A stretch of 64,000 nucleotides of DNA from DASRLE01 sp963825315 (GCA_963825315.1 CAWGST010000001.1:744001-808000), one strand, 5' to 3'; counted from the first letter of the stretch, positions 37,132 to 46,469 are shown. Notes: generated from the letters alone by a model not told the origin. A program made the numbers and translations.

Positions 37132-39435
37132 ATGATCGCCACGAAAAAGTGTTTGGATTCATTGCTGCACGGCCAGCAGGCGCAGCCGCACAGTCTGTTG
37201 GGCATGCATCCCATCACGCATCAAGGCCGGCGCGGGCTGGTCGTGCGGGCGTTTTTGCAGGACAGCCGCACGTGCGAGGTCGTGGATTATCAGCACACGC
37301 CGGAGGTGCGTTACCCGATGACGCAAATTAGCGACCTGGGCTGCTTTGAAACATTCATTCCCCACCGGCCGGATGTTTTCCGCTATCGCCTGCGCGTGGA
37401 AAAAAACAACGGCGAAATCCGGCAGTTTTACGATCCCTACAGTTTTCTGCCCACTTTGAGCGACCAGGACCTTTACCTCTTCAATGAAGGGACGGAGCAT
37501 CGCGTTTACCAGAAACTCGGCGCGCGTCTGCGGGAAATCGACGGCGTCAAGGGCGTCTCGTTCGCGGTCTGGGCGCCCAACGCCAGCCGCGTGTCCGTGG
37601 TGGGCGATTTCAACCGCTGGGACGGACGATATTTTCCCATGCGGCCGCTGGGCAATTCCGGCGTGTGGGAAATTTTTATTCCGGGTCTGGAAGCGGGGCT
37701 GCTCTACAAATATGAAATCGTGCCGCGCAAAGGCGCGATGCGACTCAAGACGGATCCCTACGGCAGCTACTTTGAAGCTCCGCCCAACAACGCCTCCGTC
37801 ATCTGGAATGTTGATGACTACCCGTGGGGCGACAAGACATGGATGGAGCGGCGCGCGAAAACCGACTGGGTATGCGAGCCGGTGCTGGTTTATGAGGTTC
37901 ACCTCGGCTCCTGGCGGCGGAATGCGGAGGATGGCAACCGGCCGTTGAATTACCGCGAACTCGCCAGGGAACTGGTTGAATACGTCAAGCAGATGGGCTT
38001 CACGCACGTGGAGTTCATGCCCCTGTCCGAATATCCATTTGACGGTTCGTGGGGCTATCAAGTCACCGGCTTTTACGCGCCGACGCATCGTTACGGCACG
38101 CCGCAGGACTTCATGCATCTGGTGGACACGTTCCACCAAAACGGCATCGGCGTCATCCTCGATTGGGTGCCGGCACATTTTCCAAAGGATTTTTTTGCGC
38201 TGGCGCATTTTGACGGAACGCATCTTTACGAGCACCAGGACCCACGCCAGGGCGAACACCAGGATTGGGGCACGCTGATTTTCAATTACGCGCGGCCCGA
38301 AGTGCGCTGCTTCCTGCTGGGCAGCGCCATGACCTGGTTCGACCGCTACCACATTGACGGTTTGCGCCTGGACGCCGTCGCTTCCATGCTTTACCTGGAT
38401 TATTCGCGCAAGGCGGGCCAGTGGATTCCGAACAAATTCGGCGGACGCGAAAATTTGGAGGCGATTGATTTTTTGCGCTACACGAACACGACGGTTCACA
38501 AGTATTTTCCCGGCGCGCTCATGATCGCCGAGGAATCCACCGCCTGGGGCGGCGTCACCAAGCCCGCGAAGGAAAACGGCCTCGGCTTCGATTTCAAGTG
38601 GAACATGGGCTGGATGCACGACACGCTGGAGTATTTCAAGAAAGACCCGATTTACCGCAAGCACCATCACAACCAGCTCACGTTCGGCATGATTTACCAG
38701 CACACCGAACACTTTATGATGGCCTTCTCGCATGACGAAGTCGTCCATGGGAAATGTTCCATGCTGCTCAAGATGGGCGCGAATCACATCCCCGACAAGG
38801 CGCGCCAGTTGCGCGCGCTTTACGCCTGGATGTGGGGCTGGCCGGGCAAGAAAACCCTCTTCATGGGCGGCGAATTCGGCCAGTCGTCCGAATGGGTTTA
38901 CGACAAAAGCCTGGACTGGCATCTCCTGCAATTCCCCGACCACGAAGGCATCCGCTTGCTGGTTTCCGACCTCAACCAATTCTACTTGCAGCACCGTTTC
39001 ATGAGTGAATCGGACTACGATTTCAAGAGCTTCCAGTGGGTCAACAACAACGACGCCAACACCAGCGTGATCAGCTTCGTGCGCTTTGGCGCCCGGCCCG
39101 ATGAAATTCTATTGGTGGTTTCCAATTTCACACCGACGCCCCGGCCCCATTACCGCGTCGGCGTGCCGCGCGAAGGCGTCTGGGTCGAAGTCTTGAACAC
39201 CGACGCCAAAAAATTCGGCGGCCGCGGCGAGGGCAACCTCGAAGGCGTGAAAAGCAATCCCATCAAATGGGACAGGCGTCCGCACGCCGTTGACTTGTTT
39301 CTGCCGGGCATGACCACGCTGTTCTTTTTATTCACGCCGCTTCCCGCCGCGGAAAAAGAACCAGGCCCGCCGGCAGGCGAAACGCTGGCAAAAAAAACAT
39401 CTGACGACAGTGCGCCGAAAATTCCCGCCGTATGA
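37132..39435 (+). CDS. glgB: 1,4-alpha-glucan branching enzyme
   Basis: Makes the alpha-1,6 branches of glycogen. N-terminal branching-enzyme domain, CBM48 (SFAVWAPNASRVSVVGDFN), then the GH13 barrel with nucleophile D414 in GLRLDAVASML, acid/base E467 in MIAEESTAWGG and D535 in FSHDEVVHGK; these spacings (53 and 68) equal those in the E. coli enzyme. 767 residues with a charged tail. The start follows AAGGAAAAAGTTC. Its TGA overlaps an ATG, coupling it to the short frame and dikinase downstream. Confidence 0.95.
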   Translation: MIATKKCLDSLLHGQQAQPHSLLGMHPITHQGRRGLVVRAFLQDSRTCEVVDYQHTPEVRYPMTQISDLGCFETFIPHRPDVFRYRLRVEKNNGEIRQFYDPYSFLPTLSDQDLYLFNEGTEHRVYQKLGARLREIDGVKGVSFAVWAPNASRVSVVGDFNRWDGRYFPMRPLGNSGVWEIFIPGLEAGLLYKYEIVPRKGAMRLKTDPYGSYFEAPPNNASVIWNVDDYPWGDKTWMERRAKTDWVCEPVLVYEVHLGSWRRNAEDGNRPLNYRELARELVEYVKQMGFTHVEFMPLSEYPFDGSWGYQVTGFYAPTHRYGTPQDFMHLVDTFHQNGIGVILDWVPAHFPKDFFALAHFDGTHLYEHQDPRQGEHQDWGTLIFNYARPEVRCFLLGSAMTWFDRYHIDGLRLDAVASMLYLDYSRKAGQWIPNKFGGRENLEAIDFLRYTNTTVHKYFPGALMIAEESTAWGGVTKPAKENGLGFDFKWNMGWMHDTLEYFKKDPIYRKHHHNQLTFGMIYQHTEHFMMAFSHDEVVHGKCSMLLKMGANHIPDKARQLRALYAWMWGWPGKKTLFMGGEFGQSSEWVYDKSLDWHLLQFPDHEGIRLLVSDLNQFYLQHRFMSESDYDFKSFQWVNNNDANTSVISFVRFGARPDEILLVVSNFTPTPRPHYRVGVPREGVWVEVLNTDAKKFGGRGEGNLEGVKSNPIKWDRRPHAVDLFLPGMTTLFFLFTPLPAAEKEPGPPAGETLAKKTSDDSAPKIPAV

Positions 39436-39542
39436 AAAAAGTTTTTCACGCGCTCGCGTTGAACCTCCACCAGCCTGCCGGCAACCTGGAACGTCCGCCC
39501 ACTGCAACGTTTTCTGCGCCAGTTCAAGCAGTCGTGCGATGA
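39432..39542 (+). pseudogene. Short coupled frame resembling a GH57 N-terminus
   Basis: 36 codons whose ATG overlaps the glgB stop and whose TGA overlaps the dikinase ATG. The first 20 residues (MKKVFHALALNLHQPAGNLE) match the opening of GH57 alpha-amylase-type proteins, where a histidine follows a run of LNLH; the remaining 16 do not. Either a GH57 gene lost everything but its start, or the frame now only passes ribosomes from glgB to the dikinase gene. Confidence 0.5.
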
Positions 39543-42500
39543 ATACAACCCAATCCATTTCCACTCGCAGCGGTTTCCAGTTGCTCGTGGAAACCGTTGC
39601 GAGCGACGGGCAACTCGAAGTCCGCTTTCAGTTGCCCGCGGACAAGCGGTGTCTGTTGCACTGGGGTGTGCGGCGGCAAACTGATAATTCGTGGCAGATG
39701 CCGCCGCCATCGCTCTGGCCGCCCGGCACCCAGCCGTTCGGCCACAGCGCCGTGCAGACTCCGTTCACCCAACAAGACGGCGGCGCGGTCTTGGTCATCC
39801 GTCTGACCGTGCCCCCGGCTTTTTCGTTTCTCGACTTTGTCCTCTTTTTCCCCAACGAAAACCGTTGGGACAACAACGGCGGCCGGAATTATGGAATTGT
39901 TTTGGCGCCAGTGGCCAGGCCCGGCGCGGCGGCGCCCGGCGCGCTGGCCGACGAAATCATCCGCGCCGAAACCACGCACAATTCCTGGACGCTCATGCAC
40001 CGGTTTAACTTGTGTTTTGATTTGCTCGACCGGGTGCAAAACGATGTTGAAGGTCTGGCGCTGCTGTTTGTCTGGCTGCGCTTCTCGGCCATCCGCCAAC
40101 TGACCTGGCAGCGCAATTACAATACCAAGCCGCGCGAACTGGCGCACGCACAGGACCGTCTCACGCAAAAGCTCGCGCAATCTTTTCACAACGAACCTGC
40201 CACGCGTCCGCTGCGGCGCCTGATGCTCACGACGGTCGGCCGCGGCGGCGAGGGCCAGCGCATCCGCGACGAGATTCTCAACATCATGCACCGCCACCAC
40301 CTCAAGGAGGTAAGCGGCCATTTCCTCGAAGAATGGCACCAGAAATTGCACAACAACACCACGCCCGACGACGTGGTGATTTGCGAGGCCTATCTGGAAT
40401 TCCTCCGCAGCAACGGAAACAGAGACCGTTTTTACGAGGTGCTGCAGGCCGGCGGCGTCACACGCCAGCGGCTGGAAAGCTTTGACCGGCCCATCCGCAC
40501 CGCGCCGGATTTCGTGCCGCACCTGAAGGACGGATTGATTCCTGATTTCCAACATTTCCTGACCATCCTCAAGGCCAGCCATTCAGGCACCGATTTTGAA
40601 ACAGCCGTCAACGCCGTCCGCAATCAGGTGGACGGCCAGCTTCAAGGCCGGTTGGATTTTCTGTTCTGGCATCGCAACGATCCGGCTGTTTCCGTGGTGG
40701 AATTGGTCAATCGCATCACCGAAGCCCGCCGGCCTTTGGCGAATTCATTAAACCGGAGCGAAGGGTTGCGCGAATTGCTTTATCTTGACCTGGCGCTGGA
40801 GCAATTGTTGCGCGCCGGCGTGGAACGAAACATTCACTTGCGCCTGAGCGGCAACCAGTTGGCGGAACTCACCGCGCGCGTCCTCGAAAATGTGACCCTT
40901 TCGTATGCCAACCCGGAACTGGCCGCCTGCGCGCGCCACTGGGAACGGCTGCAAACGCTGCCGCGCTTCGGCGCGGATTGGTCGCTTCACGCCAAATCCG
41001 TCACCGACCGAATGGCCCGCGCCTTGAGCGCCTGGATTGACCACTTCTACCAATTGCTCCAACCCAAGGCCGAACAACTTGGCCGCGGTTTTCAAGCCGA
41101 GCCGTGGAGCATCACACTTTTCAGCGAAGAGGTGGTGCGCGGTGGCAGCCTTGGCTTCGTGCTGTCCATGCTGCTGCGGCATCTTGATCCGCTGCTCCGG
41201 CAGGCGGCACACGTCGGCGACTGGCAGATCATCAGCCGCGGTCGCGGCGCCGGCCGGGTCGAGGTCGTGGATTCACTGCTGTCCATTCAACGCGCGACTT
41301 TCGCCAGCCCCACGGTCATTGTCGCCGACAAAGTGATGGGCGACGAGGAAATCCCGGAAGGCGTCACCGCCGTCATCGCGCCGGACGTGACCGACATTGT
41401 CTCGCATGTGGCCGTGCGCGCCCGCAACGCCAACGTCCTGTTCGCCTCCTGCCACGATGAGAAGACGCTGCAACAACTCAGGTCACTGCGCGGAAAATTT
41501 GTCCAACTGGAAGTCACTCACGCCGGCGACGTAAAGTTTGAAGAAGCGGCCGTGGCAAAACCCGCGGCATCACGGCGGGGGCGCGGCGAGCGGCCCGCCA
41601 TCACGGCGCGGTCCTTCACGAAATACGCCGTCCCGCTCCCGGACTTCAACGATAAGATTGTCGGCGGGAAATCCTGTCATCAGGCGCGGCTGCGCGGCAA
41701 GTTGCCGGACTGGATTCATCTGCCCGCTTCCGTGGCGCTGCCGTTCGGTGTCTTTGAAAAAGTGCTGGCCCTCGGCCTGAATCAGAACGTCGCCAGGCAT
41801 TACGCGGAACTGGCGCCGCAAGCCGAAGACGGCAAAACCGAAACACTCGCGGCGCTTCGCGAAACCGTGCTTTCGCTGGCGGCGCCGGACGAATTGAAAA
41901 TCGAACTGCGGAACACCATGGTCCGCGCCGGTCTGGCGTGGCCGGGTGATTGGGAAACGGCGTGGCGCCGCATCAAGCAGGTCTGGGCCTCGAAGTGGAA
42001 TGACCGCGCTTTCTTGAGCCGGAAGCGCATGGGAATTCCGCACGAAGACTTGTTCATGGCCGTGCTCATTCAGCAAGTCGTGCCGGCGGAGTATGCGTTT
42101 GTAATCCACACCACCAACCCAACCAACGGCAACGCCAACGAGCTGTTCGCCGAAGTGGTGCTGGGCCTGGGTGAAACGCTGGTGGGAAATCATCCGGGCC
42201 GCGCGTTGAGCTTTGTCTGCGACAAAACGACCGGCAGCCAGACGCTCCTTTCTTATCCAAGCAAAAGCGCCGGCCTTTACGGCGGCGGTTTGATTTTCCG
42301 TTCCGACTCGAACGGCGAAGACCTGGCCGGTTACGCCGGCGCCGGTCTTTACGACAGTGTTCTGCTGGAGCCGCCACGCCGCGTCGAATTGGACTATACG
42401 CAAGAGTTGTTGGTGTGGGATGAAATGTTTCGGCGGAATTTAATTGCCACCGTCGCGCGCATCGGCCTGGAAGTCGAACGGGTCAGCGGTTCGCCGCAGG

Positions 42501-42571
42501 ACATCGAAGGCGCGGTGGCGCAGGGGAAATTTTACGTCGTGCAAACCCGCCCGCAGGTCGGCGGGGAATGA
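39539..42571 (+). CDS. gwd: Alpha-glucan, water dikinase (plant GWD-like)
   Basis: Transfers the beta-phosphate of ATP to glucosyl residues of alpha-glucan through a phosphohistidine. 1010 residues: an N-terminal carbohydrate-binding-like region (about 1-150), a central region with WHQKLHNNTTPDDVVIC, the phospho-acceptor His623 in DIVSHVAVRARNANV, and a C-terminal ATP-grasp-like domain with QVWASKWNDRAF, EVVLGLGETLVG, HPGRALSF and IFRSDSNGEDLAGYAGAG. All these blocks correspond closely to plant GWD1, and the spacing is kept; the plant protein is longer at the N-terminus. Coupled to glgB by overlapping stop/start codons and to the next gene by ATGA. PPDK/PEP synthase is excluded by the starch-specific blocks. 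Confidence 0.9.
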   Translation: MNTTQSISTRSGFQLLVETVASDGQLEVRFQLPADKRCLLHWGVRRQTDNSWQMPPPSLWPPGTQPFGHSAVQTPFTQQDGGAVLVIRLTVPPAFSFLDFVLFFPNENRWDNNGGRNYGIVLAPVARPGAAAPGALADEIIRAETTHNSWTLMHRFNLCFDLLDRVQNDVEGLALLFVWLRFSAIRQLTWQRNYNTKPRELAHAQDRLTQKLAQSFHNEPATRPLRRLMLTTVGRGGEGQRIRDEILNIMHRHHLKEVSGHFLEEWHQKLHNNTTPDDVVICEAYLEFLRSNGNRDRFYEVLQAGGVTRQRLESFDRPIRTAPDFVPHLKDGLIPDFQHFLTILKASHSGTDFETAVNAVRNQVDGQLQGRLDFLFWHRNDPAVSVVELVNRITEARRPLANSLNRSEGLRELLYLDLALEQLLRAGVERNIHLRLSGNQLAELTARVLENVTLSYANPELAACARHWERLQTLPRFGADWSLHAKSVTDRMARALSAWIDHFYQLLQPKAEQLGRGFQAEPWSITLFSEEVVRGGSLGFVLSMLLRHLDPLLRQAAHVGDWQIISRGRGAGRVEVVDSLLSIQRATFASPTVIVADKVMGDEEIPEGVTAVIAPDVTDIVSHVAVRARNANVLFASCHDEKTLQQLRSLRGKFVQLEVTHAGDVKFEEAAVAKPAASRRGRGERPAITARSFTKYAVPLPDFNDKIVGGKSCHQARLRGKLPDWIHLPASVALPFGVFEKVLALGLNQNVARHYAELAPQAEDGKTETLAALRETVLSLAAPDELKIELRNTMVRAGLAWPGDWETAWRRIKQVWASKWNDRAFLSRKRMGIPHEDLFMAVLIQQVVPAEYAFVIHTTNPTNGNANELFAEVVLGLGETLVGNHPGRALSFVCDKTTGSQTLLSYPSKSAGLYGGGLIFRSDSNGEDLAGYAGAGLYDSVLLEPPRRVELDYTQELLVWDEMFRRNLIATVARIGLEVERVSGSPQDIEGAVAQGKFYVVQTRPQVGGE

Positions 42572-43383
42572 GGACGATGATTCATATCGGCAATCAAACT
42601 TCCTGCTGGGCCGCTTCGCCCCTGACGCCGTTCGACTACGCGGTCGCGAATGGTTTCGACGCCTTTGAGTGGTTTCCGGACAAGAAGCCGGGCATCGGCT
42701 GGGACGAAAACGATCTGGACCCGGCGCGGCGGTTGGCCATCCGCGAAACCGCCTGCGCCCGTGGAATCCGCTTGTCTGTCCACGCGCGCTGGCAGGCGAA
42801 TCCGTTGCAGCCGGATTCCTTTTCGCTGTTCCTGAAAGACATTGAGTTGGCGTGCGACGTGGGCGCGGCGCTGCTCAACATTCACCTCCATCACGAGCAA
42901 GGAATCGCGGCCTACTTGCAGGCCATCACACCGTTGATTAAATGCACTGCCGAAGCCGGCCTCCAGCTTGCCATCGAGAACACGCCCTATCACTCGCCGG
43001 AAGATTTCAACGAGCTGTTTGCCCGGCTGCGGAACCTGAACTCGCCTCCCGCGCCACACGTCGGCATGTGCCTGGATATCGGCCACGCCAATCTTTGCGC
43101 GGCGACGCAGAACGAGTATCTCAAGTTTCTCGACCGCCTTGACCCTTGCGTGCCGATCATCCATCTCCACCTGCACGAGAACTGGGGCAACCGCGACAGT
43201 CACCTGCCGCTGTTCACCGGCCCGGCTGGGCGCGACGATGGCGGGATTCGCGGGCTGCTGGAGCGGATGCGGCGGCGCAAGTTTTCCGGAGCCATTATTC
43301 TCGAACAATGGCCGCATCCGCCGACACTGCTCAATCAGGCCCGCGACCGGTTAATCCGTCTGCTCAACGACTCCGCCGCGTGA
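42568..43383 (+). CDS. Sugar phosphate isomerase/epimerase-like TIM barrel
   Basis: Xylose-isomerase-like (AP endonuclease 2 type) barrel, 271 residues. Metal-site residues are recognisable in NIHLHHE, LAIENTPYHSPEDF, CLDIGHANLC and HLHLHENWGNRDSH. The substrate is unknown; such proteins act on free or phosphorylated sugars. The ATG overlaps the dikinase TGA, so the gene belongs to the glucan operon. A Met three codons later is an alternative start. Confidence 0.78.
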   Translation: MRTMIHIGNQTSCWAASPLTPFDYAVANGFDAFEWFPDKKPGIGWDENDLDPARRLAIRETACARGIRLSVHARWQANPLQPDSFSLFLKDIELACDVGAALLNIHLHHEQGIAAYLQAITPLIKCTAEAGLQLAIENTPYHSPEDFNELFARLRNLNSPPAPHVGMCLDIGHANLCAATQNEYLKFLDRLDPCVPIIHLHLHENWGNRDSHLPLFTGPAGRDDGGIRGLLERMRRRKFSGAIILEQWPHPPTLLNQARDRLIRLLNDSAA

Positions 43384-43393
43384 ATGGCGCGGC

Positions 43394-43867
43394 TCAAGCC
43401 CGGACTTCGATCACTGAGTTGAACGTGCCGTGTTCGTTATAAACGTTCCGTTTCGCGCCCGGATCATGAATCCAGGCGCCGTCCACGACGAACTTGTATT
43501 GGTAATGTCCCGGACGCAGGGCGAGGGTGGTTTCCCAGGCTCCGTCGCGGCGCCGGTGCAAGGGCGCGGCCCCTGGTTTCCAGGCGTTGAACTCGCCACA
43601 GATTGAAACCTGCCGGGCGGCGGGGGCGTGCAGCACAAACACGGCGCCCACTGGCTTGGGCGTGGGCGCGGCGGGTTTCGGCGCGGCGACGACCGCAGTC
43701 GGAGCAACCGGCGCTTTCGGGGTCGTAAGTGGAGTCGGAGGCTTTGGCGGCACTGCGGCCAGTGCGGCGGATTTTGGCGCTTCGTCGGGCTTGATGACTG
43801 CGTTCTTTATGGACGCTGTTTTTGGAGCAAGCGGTTTGATGGCCTTTTTAGATGTATCTTTGGGCAT
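43394..43867 (-). CDS. CBM48 glycogen-binding domain protein
   Basis: 157 residues: a basic N-terminus, a long Pro/Ala/Lys linker, and at about 75-155 an AMPK-beta-like glycogen-binding domain (VFVLHAPAARQVSICGEFN, WKPGAAPLHRRRDGAWETTL, HYQYKFVVDGAWIHD). No catalytic domain. Proteins of this kind bind alpha-glucan and may tether other enzymes to granules. Convergent with the isomerase gene, ten bases apart. The Met at 43867 begins the basic stretch MPKDTSKKAIK; an earlier in-frame Met is unsupported. Confidence 0.8.
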   Translation of the reverse strand: MPKDTSKKAIKPLAPKTASIKNAVIKPDEAPKSAALAAVPPKPPTPLTTPKAPVAPTAVVAAPKPAAPTPKPVGAVFVLHAPAARQVSICGEFNAWKPGAAPLHRRRDGAWETTLALRPGHYQYKFVVDGAWIHDPGAKRNVYNEHGTFNSVIEVRA

Positions 43868-44061
43868 TTGGAACTTCCATTTCTTAAAGGCGGCATACGC
43901 CGTCATCTGAGAGGATACGAATTGACTTTTTGGATTCAAGCAAAAAACGCCTTCTGCACCAGCTTCACCTGAAAATTGTTGCGCCGAAGGCTGGCAGTGG
44001 GCATCGTTTTGATAATGACGATAACCGCCGGTCGCCTGAATGGACACCAGGATCATTTCAC

Positions 44062-45332
44062 ATGATTCTATACAATCTTTTCCCTCTGCTGGCCGGGCCG
44101 TTTTCCCGGTGGGGCGGGCATTTGACGCGCGCGGCGGACATGGGCTTTGACTGGGTGTTCGTCAATCCGATCCAGCGGTTGGGCGCGTCGCGCAGCTTGT
44201 ATTCCATCGCCGATTATTTCAGTTTCAATCCCGCGCTGCTCGATCCGGCCAGCGCCGCCGCGCCGGGGAACAAGTCCGGCAGATGACGGCGCAGGCGCAT
44301 GCCACCGGGCTGAAGGTGATGATTGATCTGGTGATCAATCACAGCGCGATTGACTCGCCGCTGACCCGCGAGCATCCCGAGTGGTTCGTGCGCGAACGGA
44401 ACGGCCGCATCGCCAACGCCTCCTGCCAGCAGGAGCAAAAGAAAGTGGTTTGGAAAGACCTGGCCCAATTGGATCACCGTCACGCCCGCGATCCGGAAGG
44501 TCTCTACCGCCATTGTCTGCGGATTGTGGAATTTTTGTTGTCGCTGGGCTTCGATGGTTTCCGCTGCGATGCGGCGTATCAGGTGCCAAGGCCCTTTTGG
44601 CAACGGCTCCTCCGCGAAGTCAAAGCGCGGCATCCTCACACCTGTTTCGTCGCCGAAACGCTGGGTTGCAAGGCGGACCAGACCAAGGAAATTGCCCGCG
44701 CCGGTTTCGACTACGTGTTCAACAGTTCCAAGTATTGGAACTTTCACGACTGCTGGCTCATCGAACAATACAACCTCATCCGCGAAACCGCGCCCTCGAT
44801 CAGCTTTCCCGAAAGCCACGACACGCTGCGCCTGTGCGAAGAGTTGAACGGCAACCTCAACGGCCTCAAACAGCGTTATCTTTTTGCCGCGCTCTTTTCG
44901 GCGGGCGTGATGATGCCGATGGGCTTTGAATTCGGCTTCCGCAAACCGCTGCACGTCGTCCGCACCACGCCCGCCGACTGGGAACAGAACGGCATTGATC
45001 TCACTTCCTACATCGCGAAGGTCAACTCCATCAAGAGAAGCCATCCCGTCTTCAACGAGGAAAGCCCCACCAGCATTCTGCCCTGCCCGAATCCCAATGT
45101 GCTGCTGTTGTGGAAAGCCTCCGCCGAACATCGCGACGAAGCGCTGCTGATTCTCAACAAAGACATTTGCAACCATCAGGAGTATTACACCGATCATTTC
45201 CGCCGGTTCGTCCAAGCCGGCGCGCCGCTGCGCGACATATCGCCGGAGTTTCCGCTCGACTACATCCACGAACCGTTCCACTACGCGCTGCGGCCAGGCC
45301 AGGGCATCGTGCTCATCACCGCGCGCGGCTGA
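44062..45332 (+). pseudogene. GH13 alpha-amylase-family gene with a -1 frameshift
   Basis: The first 73 codons (MILYNLFPLLAGPFSRWGGH, GFDWVFVNPIQ, SLYSIADYF) end in TGA; the rest continues in another frame from 44268 (EQVRQMTAQAHATGLKVMID). Restoring one G in the run at 44265-44268 joins them. The catalytic set is present: GFRCD nucleophile, FVAET acid/base, SHD third acid, and the VINH region. About 424 residues. It resembles maltosyltransferase/amylase subfamilies (EHPEWF after the VINH motif), with no signal peptide, suggesting intracellular glucan turnover. Homopolymer location makes assembly error likely. Confidence 0.8.
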
Positions 45333-45347
45333 CAGATGAAATGAGTT

Positions 45348-46094
45348 TCATTCACCAGCCGCCGGGATGCTCTTATCCGGACCAAGGTCCACCACATGTG
45401 CGGCTGGCGCCTGGTCGGCGATCACTTGACGAGCCAGGTTAAACCAGCTTTGGCAGCGGTCCAGAATCGCGTGGTCCGAACTGGAGACAACCTCGCTTGT
45501 GACGGAAAGATCCCGGTCGGGATTCACCACCAGTTCAACTTCCCAAGGCCAGCCCGTCTCGGCGGCCACTTCCTGGATAATTCCTTTGAGGCGGCCACTG
45601 TTGCTGACGGGGCTGTCCAGCAGCCAGTGGCACTTGCAGACCGCCCATTGAGCAGCCATTTGGCCGATCGCGTGCAGTGCCGGGAGCGTCTCCTCCACCT
45701 TGTGGTAATGAGCATAAACCCCGGCCACGTCCCGGCAGCAACCGTCCCTTCCGATGAGGATCACTCCTCCGCCCAGGGCAGTCTCAACCGCCGTCAACAC
45801 GTTAAAACCATCCAGCCAAAGCTCCTGGCCGCGCAACCGGGTCAGCCCAACACAATGGGCCTGACGCCGCTCCTTGGCGGCCTTGGAACAGGCGCATCGG
45901 GCGACGGCGATTCGCTGCCGGCGGGCCAGGTGATGGCGATCCCCCACCAGTTCTGTGGCGCAGCCGATGCCATAACCGTGGTCCAACAACCAGCACAAAT
46001 CACTGGTTGCTTGGCGCAAGGCGGCCAGGCGGCCGGCGCCGAACGAACGCTCATCTTCCGGGTCTGCGCCCCTGTGCCTGTGGAGTTTTCGCAC
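45348..46094 (-). CDS. DUF434 domain protein
   Basis: 248 residues. The N-terminal DUF434 part (HRGADPEDERSFG, LRQATSDLCWLLDHGYG, ATELVGDRHHL) is followed by a second conserved region (WLDGFNVLTAVETALGGGV, GRDGCCRDVAGVY, WLLDSPVSNSGRL) typical of the same proteins. The acidic DGFN and DSPVSNSGRL motifs look like a nuclease- or NYN-like fold, but the function is unknown. GTG start. Confidence 0.75.
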   Translation of the reverse strand: MRKLHRHRGADPEDERSFGAGRLAALRQATSDLCWLLDHGYGIGCATELVGDRHHLARRQRIAVARCACSKAAKERRQAHCVGLTRLRGQELWLDGFNVLTAVETALGGGVILIGRDGCCRDVAGVYAHYHKVEETLPALHAIGQMAAQWAVCKCHWLLDSPVSNSGRLKGIIQEVAAETGWPWEVELVVNPDRDLSVTSEVVSSSDHAILDRCQSWFNLARQVIADQAPAAHVVDLGPDKSIPAAGE

Positions 46095-46109
46095 GATTTC
46101 GAACTCCCT

Positions 46110-46292
46110 TCAAAAACTGTTTCGCCTTCTTCTCCGTGGCCGGCCGCAAATTCTTGACTTTATCCGGCCATAATAATTACCTTTGCTGGCGTATTGCAGC
46201 AGATGCCGCACTTTCGGAAATGAGCGCCATTTGCCATCTGTGGACAAATGTTCTTCTCGTTTCCGAATGGAGGGCTCGATATCCGAAATCAT
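46110..46292 (-). pseudogene. Integrase (tyrosine recombinase) N-terminal remnant
   Basis: 60 codons reading PSIRKREEHLSTDGKWRSFP, then HLLQYASKGNYYGRIK, the arm-type N-terminus of integrases common in this phylum, then a break into an Arg-rich tail (GRPRRRRRNSF). The recombinase core with its R, H and Y residues is missing. It lies 88 bases from tRNA-Ser. Confidence 0.6.
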
Positions 46293-46379
46293 TGAGTGAT
46301 TTTACGGGATACAAAGCAGGGATACAAAGGAAGAATTGAGGCTGAAGACGAATTTGTAAGTTGTTTATTATCAACGCGT

Positions 46380-46469
46380 GGAAGGGTGGCAGAGTGGTTG
46401 AATGTACCTGACTCGAAATCAGGCTTGGGGGAAACCCCAACGTGGGTTCGAATCCCACCCCTTCCGCCA
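46380..46469 (+). tRNA. tRNA-Ser(CGA)
   Basis: Acceptor GGAAGGG (46380-46386) pairs with CCCTTCC (46459-46465). Anticodon stem CCTGA/TCAGG encloses CTCGAAA (anticodon CGA). A long variable arm (TTGGGGGAAACCCCAA) is the class II mark of tRNA-Ser. T arm GTGGG-TTCGAAT-CCCAC; discriminator G and an encoded CCA. Confidence 0.95.

Noticed and set aside
37159..38994. 611-codon open frame on the minus strand
   Set aside because: It lies wholly inside glgB on the opposite strand; no family motifs, composition typical of a GC-rich antisense shadow.
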